Source of the DNA: Terfezia claveryi
Taxonomy: Eukaryota > Ascomycota > Pezizomycetes > Pezizales > Pezizaceae
Direction of reading: 5' to 3'
Length of the DNA: 64,000 nt
NCBI GenBank assembly: GCA_015179025.1
Contig: WHUX01000004.1
Coordinates: 744,001-808,000 of the forward strand
Below are positions 25,701 to 36,446 of the stretch, piece after piece. How positions within the stretch are numbered: the stretch's first letter is position 1; each line of letters starts with the position of its first letter. The position numbers and the translations under genes are program-made. The notes under the pieces were generated by a model. The model had not been told where the DNA came from. It was given only the letters and a program-made list of their open reading frames with translations, and did no database searches.

Positions 25701-26744
25701 TTTTTTTTTTTTTTTTGAAAGATCATACCCGCGATCGACCTAAGGTCATGACGGGGAGGTGTTCAGGCTGTAGTTCTGCAATAACTTTTTGCATATAACC
25801 TTTTATTATTGGTATTGGATTGGTCTTCTCTGGAATACACTAGTAACTATATCAAAAATATGGAGCGTATGACGTTTATCAAATATTTTTGTCATTCGAT
25901 TTCGAACCATTCATCCACGGCACACGGCATTGCAAAGCTGTATTAAACTGTCCTCTAAGTCACATAGTGGAGACTTTAACGAGTTATGTAATCGATATTC
26001 TCCTTTGTTACTTTTGAATTTTGTAACTACTTCTCGTGAGCGAGTAGATTAACTTGCTGGACACTTGAATCCACCCATCTGGGCGGCTCGTCATGGCACC
26101 CCATGAGTTTTAAAATATACCTCCCCCCCAACCAACGTCAACTCCCCTACTGCCTCCGGCCCTCCTCTAGAGCATCTTTAATCCCTTTTGAAGAGATCTG
26201 CAGGCTCCATATACCCCCTCTTGGGTTTGAGAGGTCGCTCTGGTCGGGAGGGGTGGGGGGGATCTTCCTCCCGCATCGCTTCGACCCAGCGTCGCTCCAA
26301 CAAAAAAAATATGCTTCCCATCGTCAGCAGCGCCGGCTGCATCCGACTTCCGTCTCCCAATTGCCTTGCCTCAGGGGGCCTCATGGGTGTCTGCAAACTA
26401 AAATACATATCTAAACAGGATAAGGTTTCGATTGGTATAAATACCCCAAGACCCACTATATGAGGAACAGGCCTTGCTCATGACTCCATCAGGACTCAGT
26501 GGTTGGGTGAGAGGCAACAAGCATGATGAGATTGCGTCCGATTGCTTTTAAGCCGGGTGGGGATGTGGATAGGAAATTAGCTTTGCCCTCGGCACATAAA
26601 TTTTGATATACTTTGCATGCGGAGCGCAGTAGGTGCATACGGTGCGTCAGGAGGGCAAGGCTTGCCACCTGCGAGCAGGCCACCCAGCAACCCCCCAATA
26701 GCCTCCCCAGAACCCTCCCCAGCAGCCCTAGCCCCACCGGCAGC
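22701..26744. other. Long AT-rich gene-free stretch
   Basis: About 4 kb with no credible gene. 22701-22850 is the probable promoter of the STAND gene. At 23643-23715 there is a single diverged end of the GC-rich TIR family seen at 14.3-16.6 kb. 23.8-26.0 kb is strongly AT-rich with poly-A/T runs (about 24850, 24870, 25710). From 26.1 kb the composition turns GC-rich, and a Pro-rich frame at about 26617-26744 is interrupted by LTR element A. Confidence 0.5.
23643..23715. repeat. Solitary TIR-element end
   Basis: Reads TATTCTGGGCCACTCGCGGG...CCCACTATGCC...TTTAATTACT, a diverged copy of the left TIR of the element at 15456-16630. No partner end was found nearby. Confidence 0.5.
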
Positions 26745-26950
26745 TGTAAGAGCAAAAGACGGTATGCTCTTTAGATTCTTGCCTGAGAGGCTTTCTCGAG
26801 AGGACTCCCTCTCTCTCTATATATACAGGTCTCTGACAGTATACTAGTTCCTTCCTCTTTCCCCTTTGGGAATTCCTCTTCTCTCTATGCGTACAGGTCT
26901 AGCTATATCTACATGTCTGGTACTTCCCCTTTAGGTAAGGGAACCTTACA
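26745..26950 (-). repeat. 3' LTR of element A
   Basis: 206 bp, with TG...CA ends. Identical to the copy at 40024-40229 except for one C/T difference in GCGTA[C/T]AGG. Preceded by CAGC, which recurs right after the other LTR. Confidence 0.92.
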
Positions 26951-27151
26951 GTACCCCCCCTTAAAAGAGAGAGGTCTCCGGCCTCGACAATCCCCCATCA
27001 TTTGCAATGGCAATCACATAACAAGAATGAGAAGAAGGAAAGAAACCACAAAAACAATGGAGCGGTAAAAAAAAAAAAAAAAAACATGCAGACAGTCGCA
27101 CCAACAGCACTGATTGAAAAGTCAGGAAAAGAGAGCAATCCTCCAACGCTG

Positions 27152-30064
27152 TCATCCTTCCCAAGGTCTCTTCACTTTCCTGGCTCTTCCTGATCTCCTT
27201 GGTCCCCTGATCGCCGCTTCTACCTCTTCCCCTTCCGTCAGTTCATCCTCTTTTGTCATTGGGTTTGCTTCTTTCATTGCCGACGATGCTCGTTGAAAGT
27301 GTTGTTTAATCAGGTCACTCCATTCAAGGCAATCGGCCTCCTCTTCCCATTCTGCGTCCTCCTCATCATCATAGACTACCAGGTATTCCTTCTTTCCTCC
27401 CAACTCTCTGTGCCCTGAAATCCTCACGGCTTGCCTCTCAATCCTCCTGCTTGGTTCCATCTCTTCCTCTTCTTCCTTTCTTGAAGTGTACTTCCTCAGA
27501 TGCTCTATGGACACCACATCATGCATTTTCGATCCCTCTGGTACTTTAATTCTGTATGCTCCTGGGTTCACCATGTCCACTATCCTCACCAGTTGCGAGG
27601 TGGGATCGAGTTTGTTTTTTCGTTTAAACAGGCCTCCGTGCATGAGCCTTGCGAGCTCATTTGGTCTGAATATGACGGAGTTGTGTCATTTGTCGAAGTA
27701 CTTCTTCTGACTTTTTTGGATTACTTGCAGGGCTGTCTTGGCGGTGTCTCGTCTGTCTTATAGTTCTCTGGCCCAATCTTCTGCATTCATGGAGTGAGTT
27801 GCTGGGGGAATGGATACGTCTCCGAATGTTTTTGGGTTTATTGCGTATAGCAGTTCGAATGGTGTCTTGCCAGTTGTTGAGTGTGGTATTGAGTTGTGTG
27901 CGAACTCAATAGTGGGGAGTAGGTTGACCCAGCCCGTCCTTGGGAACTCCAGTACCAGGATGCACAACATTGCCTCTATTGTTCGATTTGTCCTTTCTGA
28001 TTGACCGTCTGCCTGTGGGTGATATGCTGTTGTGAGAGCTACCTTAGTTCCTGCGTGCAACATAAGAGTTTTCCAGAAGGAGCTAACAAAGCATCGATCG
28101 CGGTCACTGATTATCTTCACAGGTACTCCCCAGACAGGGTATACCTTTTCAAAGTATCGTTTTATGAACTGTTCAGCTGTTGTTGTCTTTTTGCATGGGA
28201 TAAGGAGTACTGCCTTCGTGAATTTGTCTATTACTGTCGCTATGGCATCGTATCCTCGACACGGTGGCAACGCTTCTACGAAGTCTATGCAGATCACTTC
28301 CAGCGGGTTTTTTGGGATTGCTATTGGCATTAGATTGCCTGGTTTTCTGGAGGTGTCCATCTTAACCAGTTGACAAGTCTTGCAGGATCTGCAGTATATT
28401 TTTATGTCTTTTGTCATGTATGGCTAATAGAAGTATGCCTTTGCGTAGTCGAGTGCTCTTTTGAAGCCTGAGTGTACCAGTTCCTCATGGATTCTGTGCA
28501 TGATCTCGTCTCGTGCCATCTGTGGTATGCACACATATCTCGCAGTCCCAACATGTCTTATGAGGATTCCCTCCTCTGAAGAACTATACCTTGGTTCACT
28601 CCTCTGATGTTCAACTCGTCCCAGCTGTTCATCGACAGTCTCACTCTGAACATCCACTATCGACTCATTTGCTTTTGTGTCCTGCCAGTGGCCCATGAAG
28701 TCTTCATCATCCTCGTATGCGTTTGCCATTTTTTTCCAGGTGTTGTCATCCAGCCAAGAGATCAATGTGAAGGTTTTCTGCATTGGAAATCTTGACAGGG
28801 GGTCTACATTGGAGTGGGTCAGACCTGGTCTGTGTGTTATTCGGATTTTCGCTCTGAAGGGATTGAGTAACATGGCCCATCGATGGATTCTGGAATTCGT
28901 TGTTTGTTTTATATTCCATAGCCATTGAAGGGCATGGTGGTCCGTGATAACTGTCAGGGTCTCATAGCCATCAATATAGTATGACAATTTGCAGAAGCAC
29001 CAGTATACCTCCAGGCTATCCAGCTCAGTTGCTGAATAGTTCCTTTCTGCTGGCGTTAGGCATCTTGATATAAATAGTATGGGGTGTTGTTTTCCTTCGA
29101 ACTCTTGTTGGAGGGTACCTCCGATTCCCTTTCCCGACGCATCTGTGTAGAGGAAGAATGGTTTAGTGAAGTCTAGGTATCTCAGTACTGGGGTATTGCT
29201 CAGCCTTTTCTTCAGTTCATCCAATGCTTCTATTCTGGCCACCGTCGGCTCCACTGGTCTTCTGCCCACTTCTCTTGCCCTAGCCTTCGCGTCTTTTGGG
29301 TCTGCCTTCATCTCAGCTGTTTCTCCATGTTTCAGCGCTGAAGTCAAGGGCTCTGCGATGATTGCAAATCTTGGGATAAATTGGCGATAGTATGAGAATT
29401 GGCCCAGGATTTGTCGTAGTTGTTTTACTGTCAATGGAAAGGGTAGTGAGGTGACAGCTTCTGTCTTCGCTGACAGTGTTCGCAAGCCGAGACGGTTTAC
29501 TCTATGGCCTAGGAGATCTACGCTTGTGAATCCCCAGTTGCATTTCCTCTCATCCAGGGTTAGATCAACTCTTTTGAAGGCAGACAGGATTTGTTCAATA
29601 TGTTGAAGGTGGTCAGGCCACGATCTCGACCATATGATTACGTTGTCTATATAGGCTAATGCGAACTGCCATCTGTATCTCCCTAGCAGTGAGTCCATGG
29701 ATCGTTGGAAGAAAGCGGGTGCATTCTGAAGTCCAAATGGTACTCTTTTGTATTGCCAAAGGCCTTCTTTTTCAGTAATAAAGGCCGTCAGCCAATGGTC
29801 TTCTTTCGCTACCCTGAATTGGTGATAGCCTTTGTTTGCATCCATTGTTGAGAAGAACTTGGCTCCTGCTAGTGCAGCGAATACTGTGTCTGGGCAAGGG
29901 ATTGGGTATTTGTCTAGAGGGATAAGTTCATTCACTGCTCGGAAGTCTACACAAAAACGTATTTTACTCCCTTGTTTTATCATCATCACTGGGGCTGCTA
30001 TTGGACTTGAGCTCTTTTCGATGATGTCTAACTCCTTCAATGTCTCCAAGGCTTCCTTGATGTG
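27152..30064 (-). pseudogene. Element A RT-RNase H-integrase-chromodomain, 3' part
   Basis: Continues the frame broken by element B. RT shows FSTMDANKGYHQ and GLQNAPAFFQ, but the catalytic box reads YIDN instead of YIDD. RNase H starts FFLYTDASGKGIGG. Integrase has a zinc-binding H..H..CRSCKTC and the catalytic triad in ICIDFVE, IISDRD and SERTNRTIE. The C-terminus (ISGHRELGGKKEYLVVYDDEEDAEW) is a degenerate chromodomain-like segment. In-frame stops occur at 28424-28426 (TAG, fits TGG), 27758-27760 (TAA, fits CAA) and once more about 60 bases further (TGA, fits CGA). All are single transitions. Translation of an active polyprotein is not possible from this copy. Confidence 0.82.
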
Positions 30065-30627
30065 TGTAACGTGGGCTCTGGGAACAAGGCGACCAAGGGG
30101 TATGCCGGGGAGAAGGCAGAGGCTAGGGCAAGACACACGTAGGAACGCTACGTGTGTGACTAGGGGAAGGCTGGGGCGGGGGGCAAGGGCAAGAGGCAAG
30201 AGGGGCAGAGGGCAAGGGACACGAGACACGCGGAAGCAGTTGCCGCGTGTGTCAAGGGAGGCAGCTGGGCTGCAAACACAAGGCGAAGCAAGGCAAGGAC
30301 AGGACAGGAGGTTCGTGGGGTGGGCAGCAGGGCTGCAGAGTCAAGGCGAGACAAGGAGGTGCACAAGGGAGATGCACCAGCGTGGAGAGAAGCAAGGCCC
30401 TGTATTGGATATACAAGACGTTGGATGGGGATCCAACGAGAGGGCGGAGAGAGCAAGCTATATATACAGGATTCCTTCCTGGCTGGCCAAGGCCACCAGA
30501 AGGAATAAGGTTCCCGAGACCCCTTATCTCGGGAATAGAGATAACAACGATATCAATCAACAATAACGAGAGTCGGACGGAATCCCGTCTGACTCTCAAA
30601 CCCGGCTAGGAAAGGACGGTTGTGACA
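30065..30627 (-). repeat. 3' LTR of element B
   Basis: 563 bp, preceded by ATGTG. Contains a GC-rich purine-biased block (GGGCAAGGGCAAGAGGC) and a TATATATA box near 30460. Frames inside it on both strands are not genes, since the other LTR carries the same ones. Confidence 0.93.
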
Positions 30628-30820
30628 CTATCCCCCTTTAGGCTCGGAGCCCCAGCGACGAAAGACAAGGCGAAAGGCAAGACAAAAACAAACAAACAAA
30701 ACAGGCGACTAAAACCAATAACCCATAACACAACCCCAACGCCGGAAGTACGTACCAACAATAACCCCAACAACAACGACAATAACAATACTAATAACCA
30801 ATTCCAGGATGACAAGAACG

Positions 30821-33800
30821 TCATTGGGCGGGGCGAGGCTTCCGGGGGTAACGCTGGTGGAACAGGGTGACCAAGTCCTGTGCGTTTTCTAGGTCCTCCG
30901 CTGGTTGCCAGGTCGTCTCCTCATCTCCCAGCCATTTGACCTTATATTGCAGGTGCCCATACCTTCTTCGGGAGTCCAGCACTTCCTCTACCTCCCATTC
31001 CTCCTCACCTTCGATAACTACGGGGGGAGGTGGAGGGTGTTTCTGGCCAGGGAGAGGGTCGCTAGCGGCAGGCTCGATCTCGGAGACATGGACGACTGGA
31101 TGTCATTTGATGTCTTTGGGGAACCTCAGGCAGTAGGCATGAGTGCCCACAGCGGCCAACACCTCAAATGGACCCAGGAACTTGTGGTCGAGCTTGCGGG
31201 AGGGCTGTTCTGTTCGGAAGTGCCGGCTGGAGAGCCATACCTTGTCACCTGGCTGATATCTGGGGGCTGGCAACCGTGAGCCGTTGGCATATTCGGCTTG
31301 CCTGGCTTGCGCATACCTCAGCTCTGCCTTCAGGGTCGAGTGGAGCTCAGCGATTCCGGCTGCGAATTCCTTGGCTGGGGGTTGGGCTTTCTGCAGGGGA
31401 GCTAGGATGTCCACGAATCGGGGGTGCCAACCGTAATTGGCCAGGAAAGGAGAGGTTTTGGAGGATTCCGAGAACTGGTTGTTCGCGGCGAATTCGCAGG
31501 TGGCCAGTAGCGAAACCCAGTTATCCTGCTGGTAGTTGACAAAGGCCCGCAGATATTGCTCCATAATGGCGTTCATCCTCTCTGATTGGCCGTCCGTCTG
31601 GGGGTGATATGCCGTTGACAGCCGCACTTTGATCCCCAGAAGTTCGCAGAAGGCTTGCCAGAATTCTGAGGTAAACTGGGGGCCACGGTCGGATACGATC
31701 GATTCAGGGAGGCCATGGTATCGGAATACATTATTGAGGTAGAGATTGGCTAACTCTGGGGCAGAGCAGGTATCCCGGCAAGGTATAACGTGCCTCATTT
31801 TTGTCAACCGATCTACCACCATCAAGATGGCGTTGAATCCCGAGTCTTCTGGCAATCCCGTCACGAAATCCATGGTCAGATGCAGCCACGGCCGATCCGG
31901 GATATCCAGGGGCTTCAGAGTGCCATATGGGGCGTGGCGGACAGGCTTAGCACGCTTGCAAACATAGCAGTTCCGTACGTACCGCTCCACTTCCTTCCGC
32001 TGGTCAATCCATGTGTATTCCCTGGCCAGAAGCTCTAACGTTTTGGCCACTCCAGGGTGACCTGCAACCAGGCTGTCATGGTGTTCCTTGATCAATCGAA
32101 GGCGCAGCTCTCCTTCCGGCACATACAGCCGTTCGAGGTGGTAGAGGAGGCCTTCCTGGACGGTACACTCGGCTAGGGAGATCTTGGGGTGGCGGCGCTG
32201 GCCAGAATCCACTGCGGTGATAATTTCCTTGGCCAGGGGGTCGTCCTCATATGCCTGTCTCACTAGTTGTCGGAGGTCAGCCTCAGCTTCCACATCAGCC
32301 CCAGCCTCAGCTTCCGCATCAGCCTCAGCCTCAGCTTCAGCTTCAGCATTAGCCTCAGCTTCAGCATTAGCCTCAGCTTCAGCATTAGCCTCAGCTTCAG
32401 CATTAGCCTCAGCTTCAGCATTAGCCTCAGCTTCAGCATTAGCCTCAGCTTCAGCATTAGCCTCAGCTTCAGCTTCCGCATCAGCCTCAGCCTCAGCTTC
32501 CGCAAGGGTATTGGCCGCCAGATCAAGGTTTTCGGGCTTCAATACCACCTGATTTTGGTATTTTAGCCTTTCATCCCCCCTTTAGGGAGATCTCCTGATC
32601 TCCGGGTTAATGCATCGGGCTTGCCCCCAGCCTTTCCTGGCCGGTATCTGATCTTGAAGTTGAACCGAGATAAGAACTCCAACCACCTAGCTTGCCTTCG
32701 GTTAAGCAGCTTGGTGGTTGTAAAATACTCAAGGTTTTTGTGGTCAGATAATACCTCGATGATCCCCTTGGCTGACTCCAGATGTGGCCTCCATTCTTCG
32801 AACGCTCACACGATGGCCATCAGTTCTTTGTCATAGATCTCGTAGTTGCACTCAGCCGGGGAGTGTTTTTTCGAGAAGTAGGCCACGGGGTGGAGGATCC
32901 CGTTGACATACTGAGACAAGATCCCCGCGGAGACATAGTCGGAGGCGTCAGTTTCCACGATACATTCGCTGTCTGGGTCGAAGTGAGCTAGTATGGGAGC
33001 TGAGCAGAAGGCTTCCTTGAGGTTCTGGAAGGCGGATTGGGCTTCTGGACTCCAGTGGAATCGCCGGTCCTTTTTGGTCAGGGCTGTGAGGGGGGCCACG
33101 ATCTTGGAATATCCTAGAATGAACCGTCGGTAAAAGTTGGCGAATCCCAGGAAGGCCTGGACATCCTTGAGATTTGCTGGGATTTCTCATTCCTGAACGG
33201 CGGTGACCTTGGCAGGGTCCATTCTAATACCTTCCGTGGTGATGATCAACCCTAGATACTTAACCTCCTGCACATGGAACTCGCATTTCTCGGGCTTGAG
33301 GTACAATCCGGCTTGCTCCAGCTTCTCCAACACTTGACGAACATGGATTTTGTGCTCTGCCAGGGTATCCGAATAGATCAAGATATCGTCAAGGTAGGCT
33401 ATGCAGAACACATCCAGAAAGTCTCGCAGGGTGTCATTAATAAAGTGCTGGAAGGAGGCCGGGGCGTTAGTCAACCCAAAAGGCATAACATTATACTCAA
33501 AATGGCCATAACGAGTTCGGAAGGCAGTTTTCCACTCCTCCCCCTCGGCGATCCGTACCAGGTTGTATGCCCCTCTCAAATCCAGTTTGGTGAACCACTT
33601 GGCCTTGGAGAGCCTGGCTAATGTCTCCTGGATTAGGGGTAGGGGGTACCTGTTTTTGACCGTTATTTCATTCAGGCCACGATAATCAACACACAACCGA
33701 AGGGAGCCGTCCGATTTCTTCACGAACAGCACCGGGGCACCCGCTGGTGAGGAGCTGTGGCGAATGAAGCTCTTGTTGAGGTTTTCCTCCAGATAATTTT

Positions 33801-34736
33801 TCAGAGCTTCCAGTTCCATCCGGGACATCCCATAGAGAGGTCCATAAGGGGGGGTCTTACCTTCTACCAGCGGGATTGTGTGGTCGTATGGTCGATGGGG
33901 GGCAAGCTTCTCCGCGGCTTTTTCCGAGAACAGGTCAATAAATTCATGGTATTCCCCCGGAACCATGGATTTCCACTCCTCCTTGGATCTCATCTTGTTA
34001 ATCTCTAGGTTTACTTCATGTATGGACAGGGCGTGAGCCTTCAGCTTGTGCCTCCTGGTGAGGTAAGCGAAAGCCCCTGCTCCGATAAAGCTAACATTCA
34101 GAGGTTTTGGAGGCAGTACAACAGGGGGAATTGGGGGAACAGGGGGATTGGCACCGCTGTGCGCATGCTAATGTACTACCTGGGTCGGGTGAGTTATCGG
34201 GGGTGGCAAGGCACACAGCCCAGTAATGGTGGCCTTTGGATTTCCGCAGTGTTTTTGGCAATACTGGCTATTGAACTGCAGGGTGTACAAGCCAAAGCTG
34301 ACCGATACATCGTGCATTCTAAGCCAGGGGATTCCGAGGACAATTGGGTATTTTAGCTTAGTGACGAACATGGGGAGGTTGGCCTCGGAGTGATCCCCCA
34401 CCAGGGCAGGCAAGCACGCAATATCGGTGATATCCCTGGAGGAGATGGGTCGACCGTCAATGACATCCAGGACACGGGGGGTTTTGAGCTTGGACATGGG
34501 TATAGAGAATTTACTGACAAAGGCTTGGTCAATGAATGCAATTCCTGAAGCTCCGCAATCTATAAGTGCTGACGTATTGATTGTTCTATCATTGATTCTG
34601 AGGGAGATAGATACAACAAAATGCTCGCTGAACAAGCGAGATTCATCAACAGCGGAAGAAACGGAAAATGCAGATAAAGACAAATGGCCTGGGGCAGGTC
34701 CCTTGCTAGTGTCAGTAACTAGGCAAGGGACAGGGC
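30821..34736 (-). pseudogene. Element B protease-RT-RNase H-integrase-chromodomain
   Basis: Lies in the -1 frame relative to Gag and overlaps its end. Protease: [45 protein letters not shown] and the intact catalytic YLDD. RNase [11 protein letters not shown]. Integrase: CYVCKRAK zinc site, then LTMDFV, IVSDRGPQF and SERMNAIME as the D,D,E set. Chromodomain near the end: EEWEVEEVLDSRRRYGHLQYKVKWLG...TTWQPAEDL. Breaks: TAG 34168-34170, TGA 33187-33189, TGA 32806-32808, one missing base in a G run about 32575-32580, and TGA 31103-31105. Between RNase H and integrase lies a long Ala-Glu repeat. The final stop is at 30821. Confidence 0.85.
32285..32510 (-). repeat. 18-bp tandem repeat coding (N-A-E-A-E-A)n in element B pol
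   Basis: A tandem array of an 18-bp unit (plus strand GCCTCAGCTTCAGCATTA) with flanking 6- and 12-bp variants. It translates on the minus strand as about seven NAEAEA units within a run of AEA[EDN]. It sits between the RNase H and integrase zinc domain. It is in frame with integrase, not with the interrupted upstream frame. Confidence 0.9.
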
Positions 34737-35852
34737 TTTTCCCGACTCATCAACCTCCTCAATCCTGGGCACTGGGGTATCGGAGATAGCGTGGATGGCG
34801 AGGGAGCGATTCTTTCGAAGGGGGCAAGCCGCAATGAAGTGGTCTCCCTTTCCGCATGCAATACACAAACCCTGAGTGCGGCGACGGTCCCTTTCCTCCT
34901 GGGTAAGACGAGGTCTACCTGCTGACAGGTCCATGGGGGCAGCCCCACCCGCTACCAGGGAGGGGTGTGCAGGCTTGTTGACCGGTGTGGGTTGGGTGCG
35001 TGCTATCGGGAAGGGGGTACGGGGAGTCGAGGTTGGGAGTGTCTTTTGGGGGGCTCTTAGTGCCGCTGTCTGCTGTTCCACCCAGCTAGCTTGCTCAATA
35101 AGTTCCTCCAGGGTCTTGGTCGGTGGGCAGTAGACCAGAGCCTTTTTCAGCTCGAAGGTAAGCCCGTCTTTGAACTGGTCGAGCTTGGCTTCGTCATTCC
35201 AATTGAGCTCTGCTGCCAGCCTGGAGAACTCGGCAACATAGGTTGACAGTTCGTTGTGTTTTTGCTTGAGGTCTCGCAGGGCCCTGCTGGCGGTTCCTTT
35301 AGGATCCGGGTCCCCGAAGGCTCGGTCCAAGATTGTCATTAGTGCCGGGATATCTACCAGATCAATCCCCGTTGCCTTGACGAAGGGCTGTACCTGGTCC
35401 ATGGCCTTACCCTCCAGGAGGCCATAGACGTATGAGAGCTGGTGGTGGACAGTGGGGAACTTCGCCGAGTCCTCAGAGAGTTTTATTTGCACAGAGTTCT
35501 TCCATGCTCGTAACCGGCCCCGGTCCCCATTAAACTTGGGCGGGGTTGGTAGGTCTTGTGTTTTCTGGTTCTTTGGACCGTCGGCCAGGTCCAAGGCACG
35601 AGTCAGTCTCCGGATGGTTATCCTGTCCTCTGCTGCATCTTCTCGAAGGAGGGTTATTTCGTCTTCGGCTTCTCGGATTCGCTTTTCGGCTTTCTGAAGG
35701 TCCGCTCCTTGTTGTTCGCCAATGGCATAAGTCTCTGTGAATATTTCGATCACAGTTCTTCGGTATGCTGATAGTTCTGTCGGGTCTGATGGAATCGGAG
35801 TCGCCCTCCAGGCTGCGAATCTATCGGTGGGTAGTGGAATGCTCGCGGACAT
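34719..35852 (-). CDS. Element B Gag
   Basis: The ATG at 35852 lies 32 bp inside the 5' LTR and gives 377 aa (MSASIPLPTDRFAAW...). A longer reading starts within the LTR and is unlikely to be used. Residues about 45-85 form a coiled coil (KAEKRIREAEDEITLLRED). The Gag core has PPKFNGDRGRLRAWKNSV, the Ty3/Gypsy retrotransposon-gag signature, followed by a Pro/Thr-rich spacer and one knuckle CIACGKGDHFIAAC. The frame is free of stops until 34719. A slippery-type heptamer GGGAAAA (34743-34737) lies 16 bases upstream of the stop, where the pol frame overlaps. Assembly of virus-like particles is the expected role in the family. Confidence 0.82.
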   Translation of the reverse strand: MSASIPLPTDRFAAWRATPIPSDPTELSAYRRTVIEIFTETYAIGEQQGADLQKAEKRIREAEDEITLLREDAAEDRITIRRLTRALDLADGPKNQKTQDLPTPPKFNGDRGRLRAWKNSVQIKLSEDSAKFPTVHHQLSYVYGLLEGKAMDQVQPFVKATGIDLVDIPALMTILDRAFGDPDPKGTASRALRDLKQKHNELSTYVAEFSRLAAELNWNDEAKLDQFKDGLTFELKKALVYCPPTKTLEELIEQASWVEQQTAALRAPQKTLPTSTPRTPFPIARTQPTPVNKPAHPSLVAGGAAPMDLSAGRPRLTQEERDRRRTQGLCIACGKGDHFIAACPLRKNRSLAIHAISDTPVPRIEEVDESGKALSLA

Positions 35853-35883
35853 CGTACCGGTTGGTCTGAAAGATCCAACGTAG

Positions 35884-36446
35884 TGTAACGTGGGCTCTGG
35901 GAACAAGGCGACTAAGGGGTACGCCGGGGAGAAGGCAGAGGCTAGGGCAAGACACACGTAGGAATGCTACGTGTGTGACTAGGGGAAGGCTGGGGCGGGG
36001 GGCAAGGGCAAGAGGCAAGAGGGGCAGAGGGCAAGGGACACGAGACACGCAGAAGCAGTTGCCACGTGTGTCAAGGGAGGCAGCTGGGCTGCAAACACAA
36101 GGCGAGGCAAGGCAAGGACAGGACAGGAGGTTCGCGGGGTGGGCAGCAGGGCTGCAGAGTTGAGGCGAGACAAGGAGGTGCACAAGGGAGATGCACCAGC
36201 GTGGAGAGAAGCAAGGCCCTGTATTGGATATACAAGACGTTGGATGGGGATCCAACGAGAGGGCGGAGAGAGCAAGCTATATATACAGGATTCCTTCCTG
36301 GCTGGCCAAGGCCACCGGAAGGAATAAGGTTCCCGAGACCCCTTATCTCGGGAACAGAGATAACAACGATATCAATCAACAATAACGAGAGTCGGATGGA
36401 ATCCCGTCTGACTCTCAAACCCGGCTAGGAAAGGACGGTTGTGACA
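35884..36446 (-). repeat. 5' LTR of element B
   Basis: 563 bp, same length as its partner with no indels, followed by ATGTG at 36447-36451. The minus-strand TATATATA near 36280 is the likely core promoter of the element. Confidence 0.93.

Larger units (their letters stand above)
30065..36446 (-). mobile_element. Ty3/Gypsy chromodomain retrotransposon B, nested in A
   Basis: Bounded by 563-bp LTRs (30065-30627 and 35884-36446) with TG...CA ends. The 5-bp target duplication ATGTG (30060-30064 and 36447-36451) proves insertion into element A. Coding is on the minus strand: Gag, then protease-RT-RNase H-integrase-chromodomain in the -1 frame. The LTRs differ at about 12 positions, all transitions. 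A polypurine tract AAAGGGGGATAG abuts the 3' LTR at 30628. The primer-binding site is less clear: TGGATCTTTC lies six bases inside the 5' LTR. Four stops and one frameshift in pol make it inactive. Confidence 0.92.

Noticed and set aside
26103..26463. Three overlapping 90-100 codon frames in GC-rich DNA
   Set aside because: Frames open on both strands over the same bases reflect composition; no domain or intron evidence.
30160..30609. Several 60-120 codon frames in the LTR of element B
   Set aside because: Present in both LTRs (again at about 35979-36428), on both strands, with compositionally biased Gly/Arg or Pro/Leu/Ser content.
36066..36428. Possible gene at the A/B junction
   Set aside because: Lies wholly within the 5' LTR of element B.
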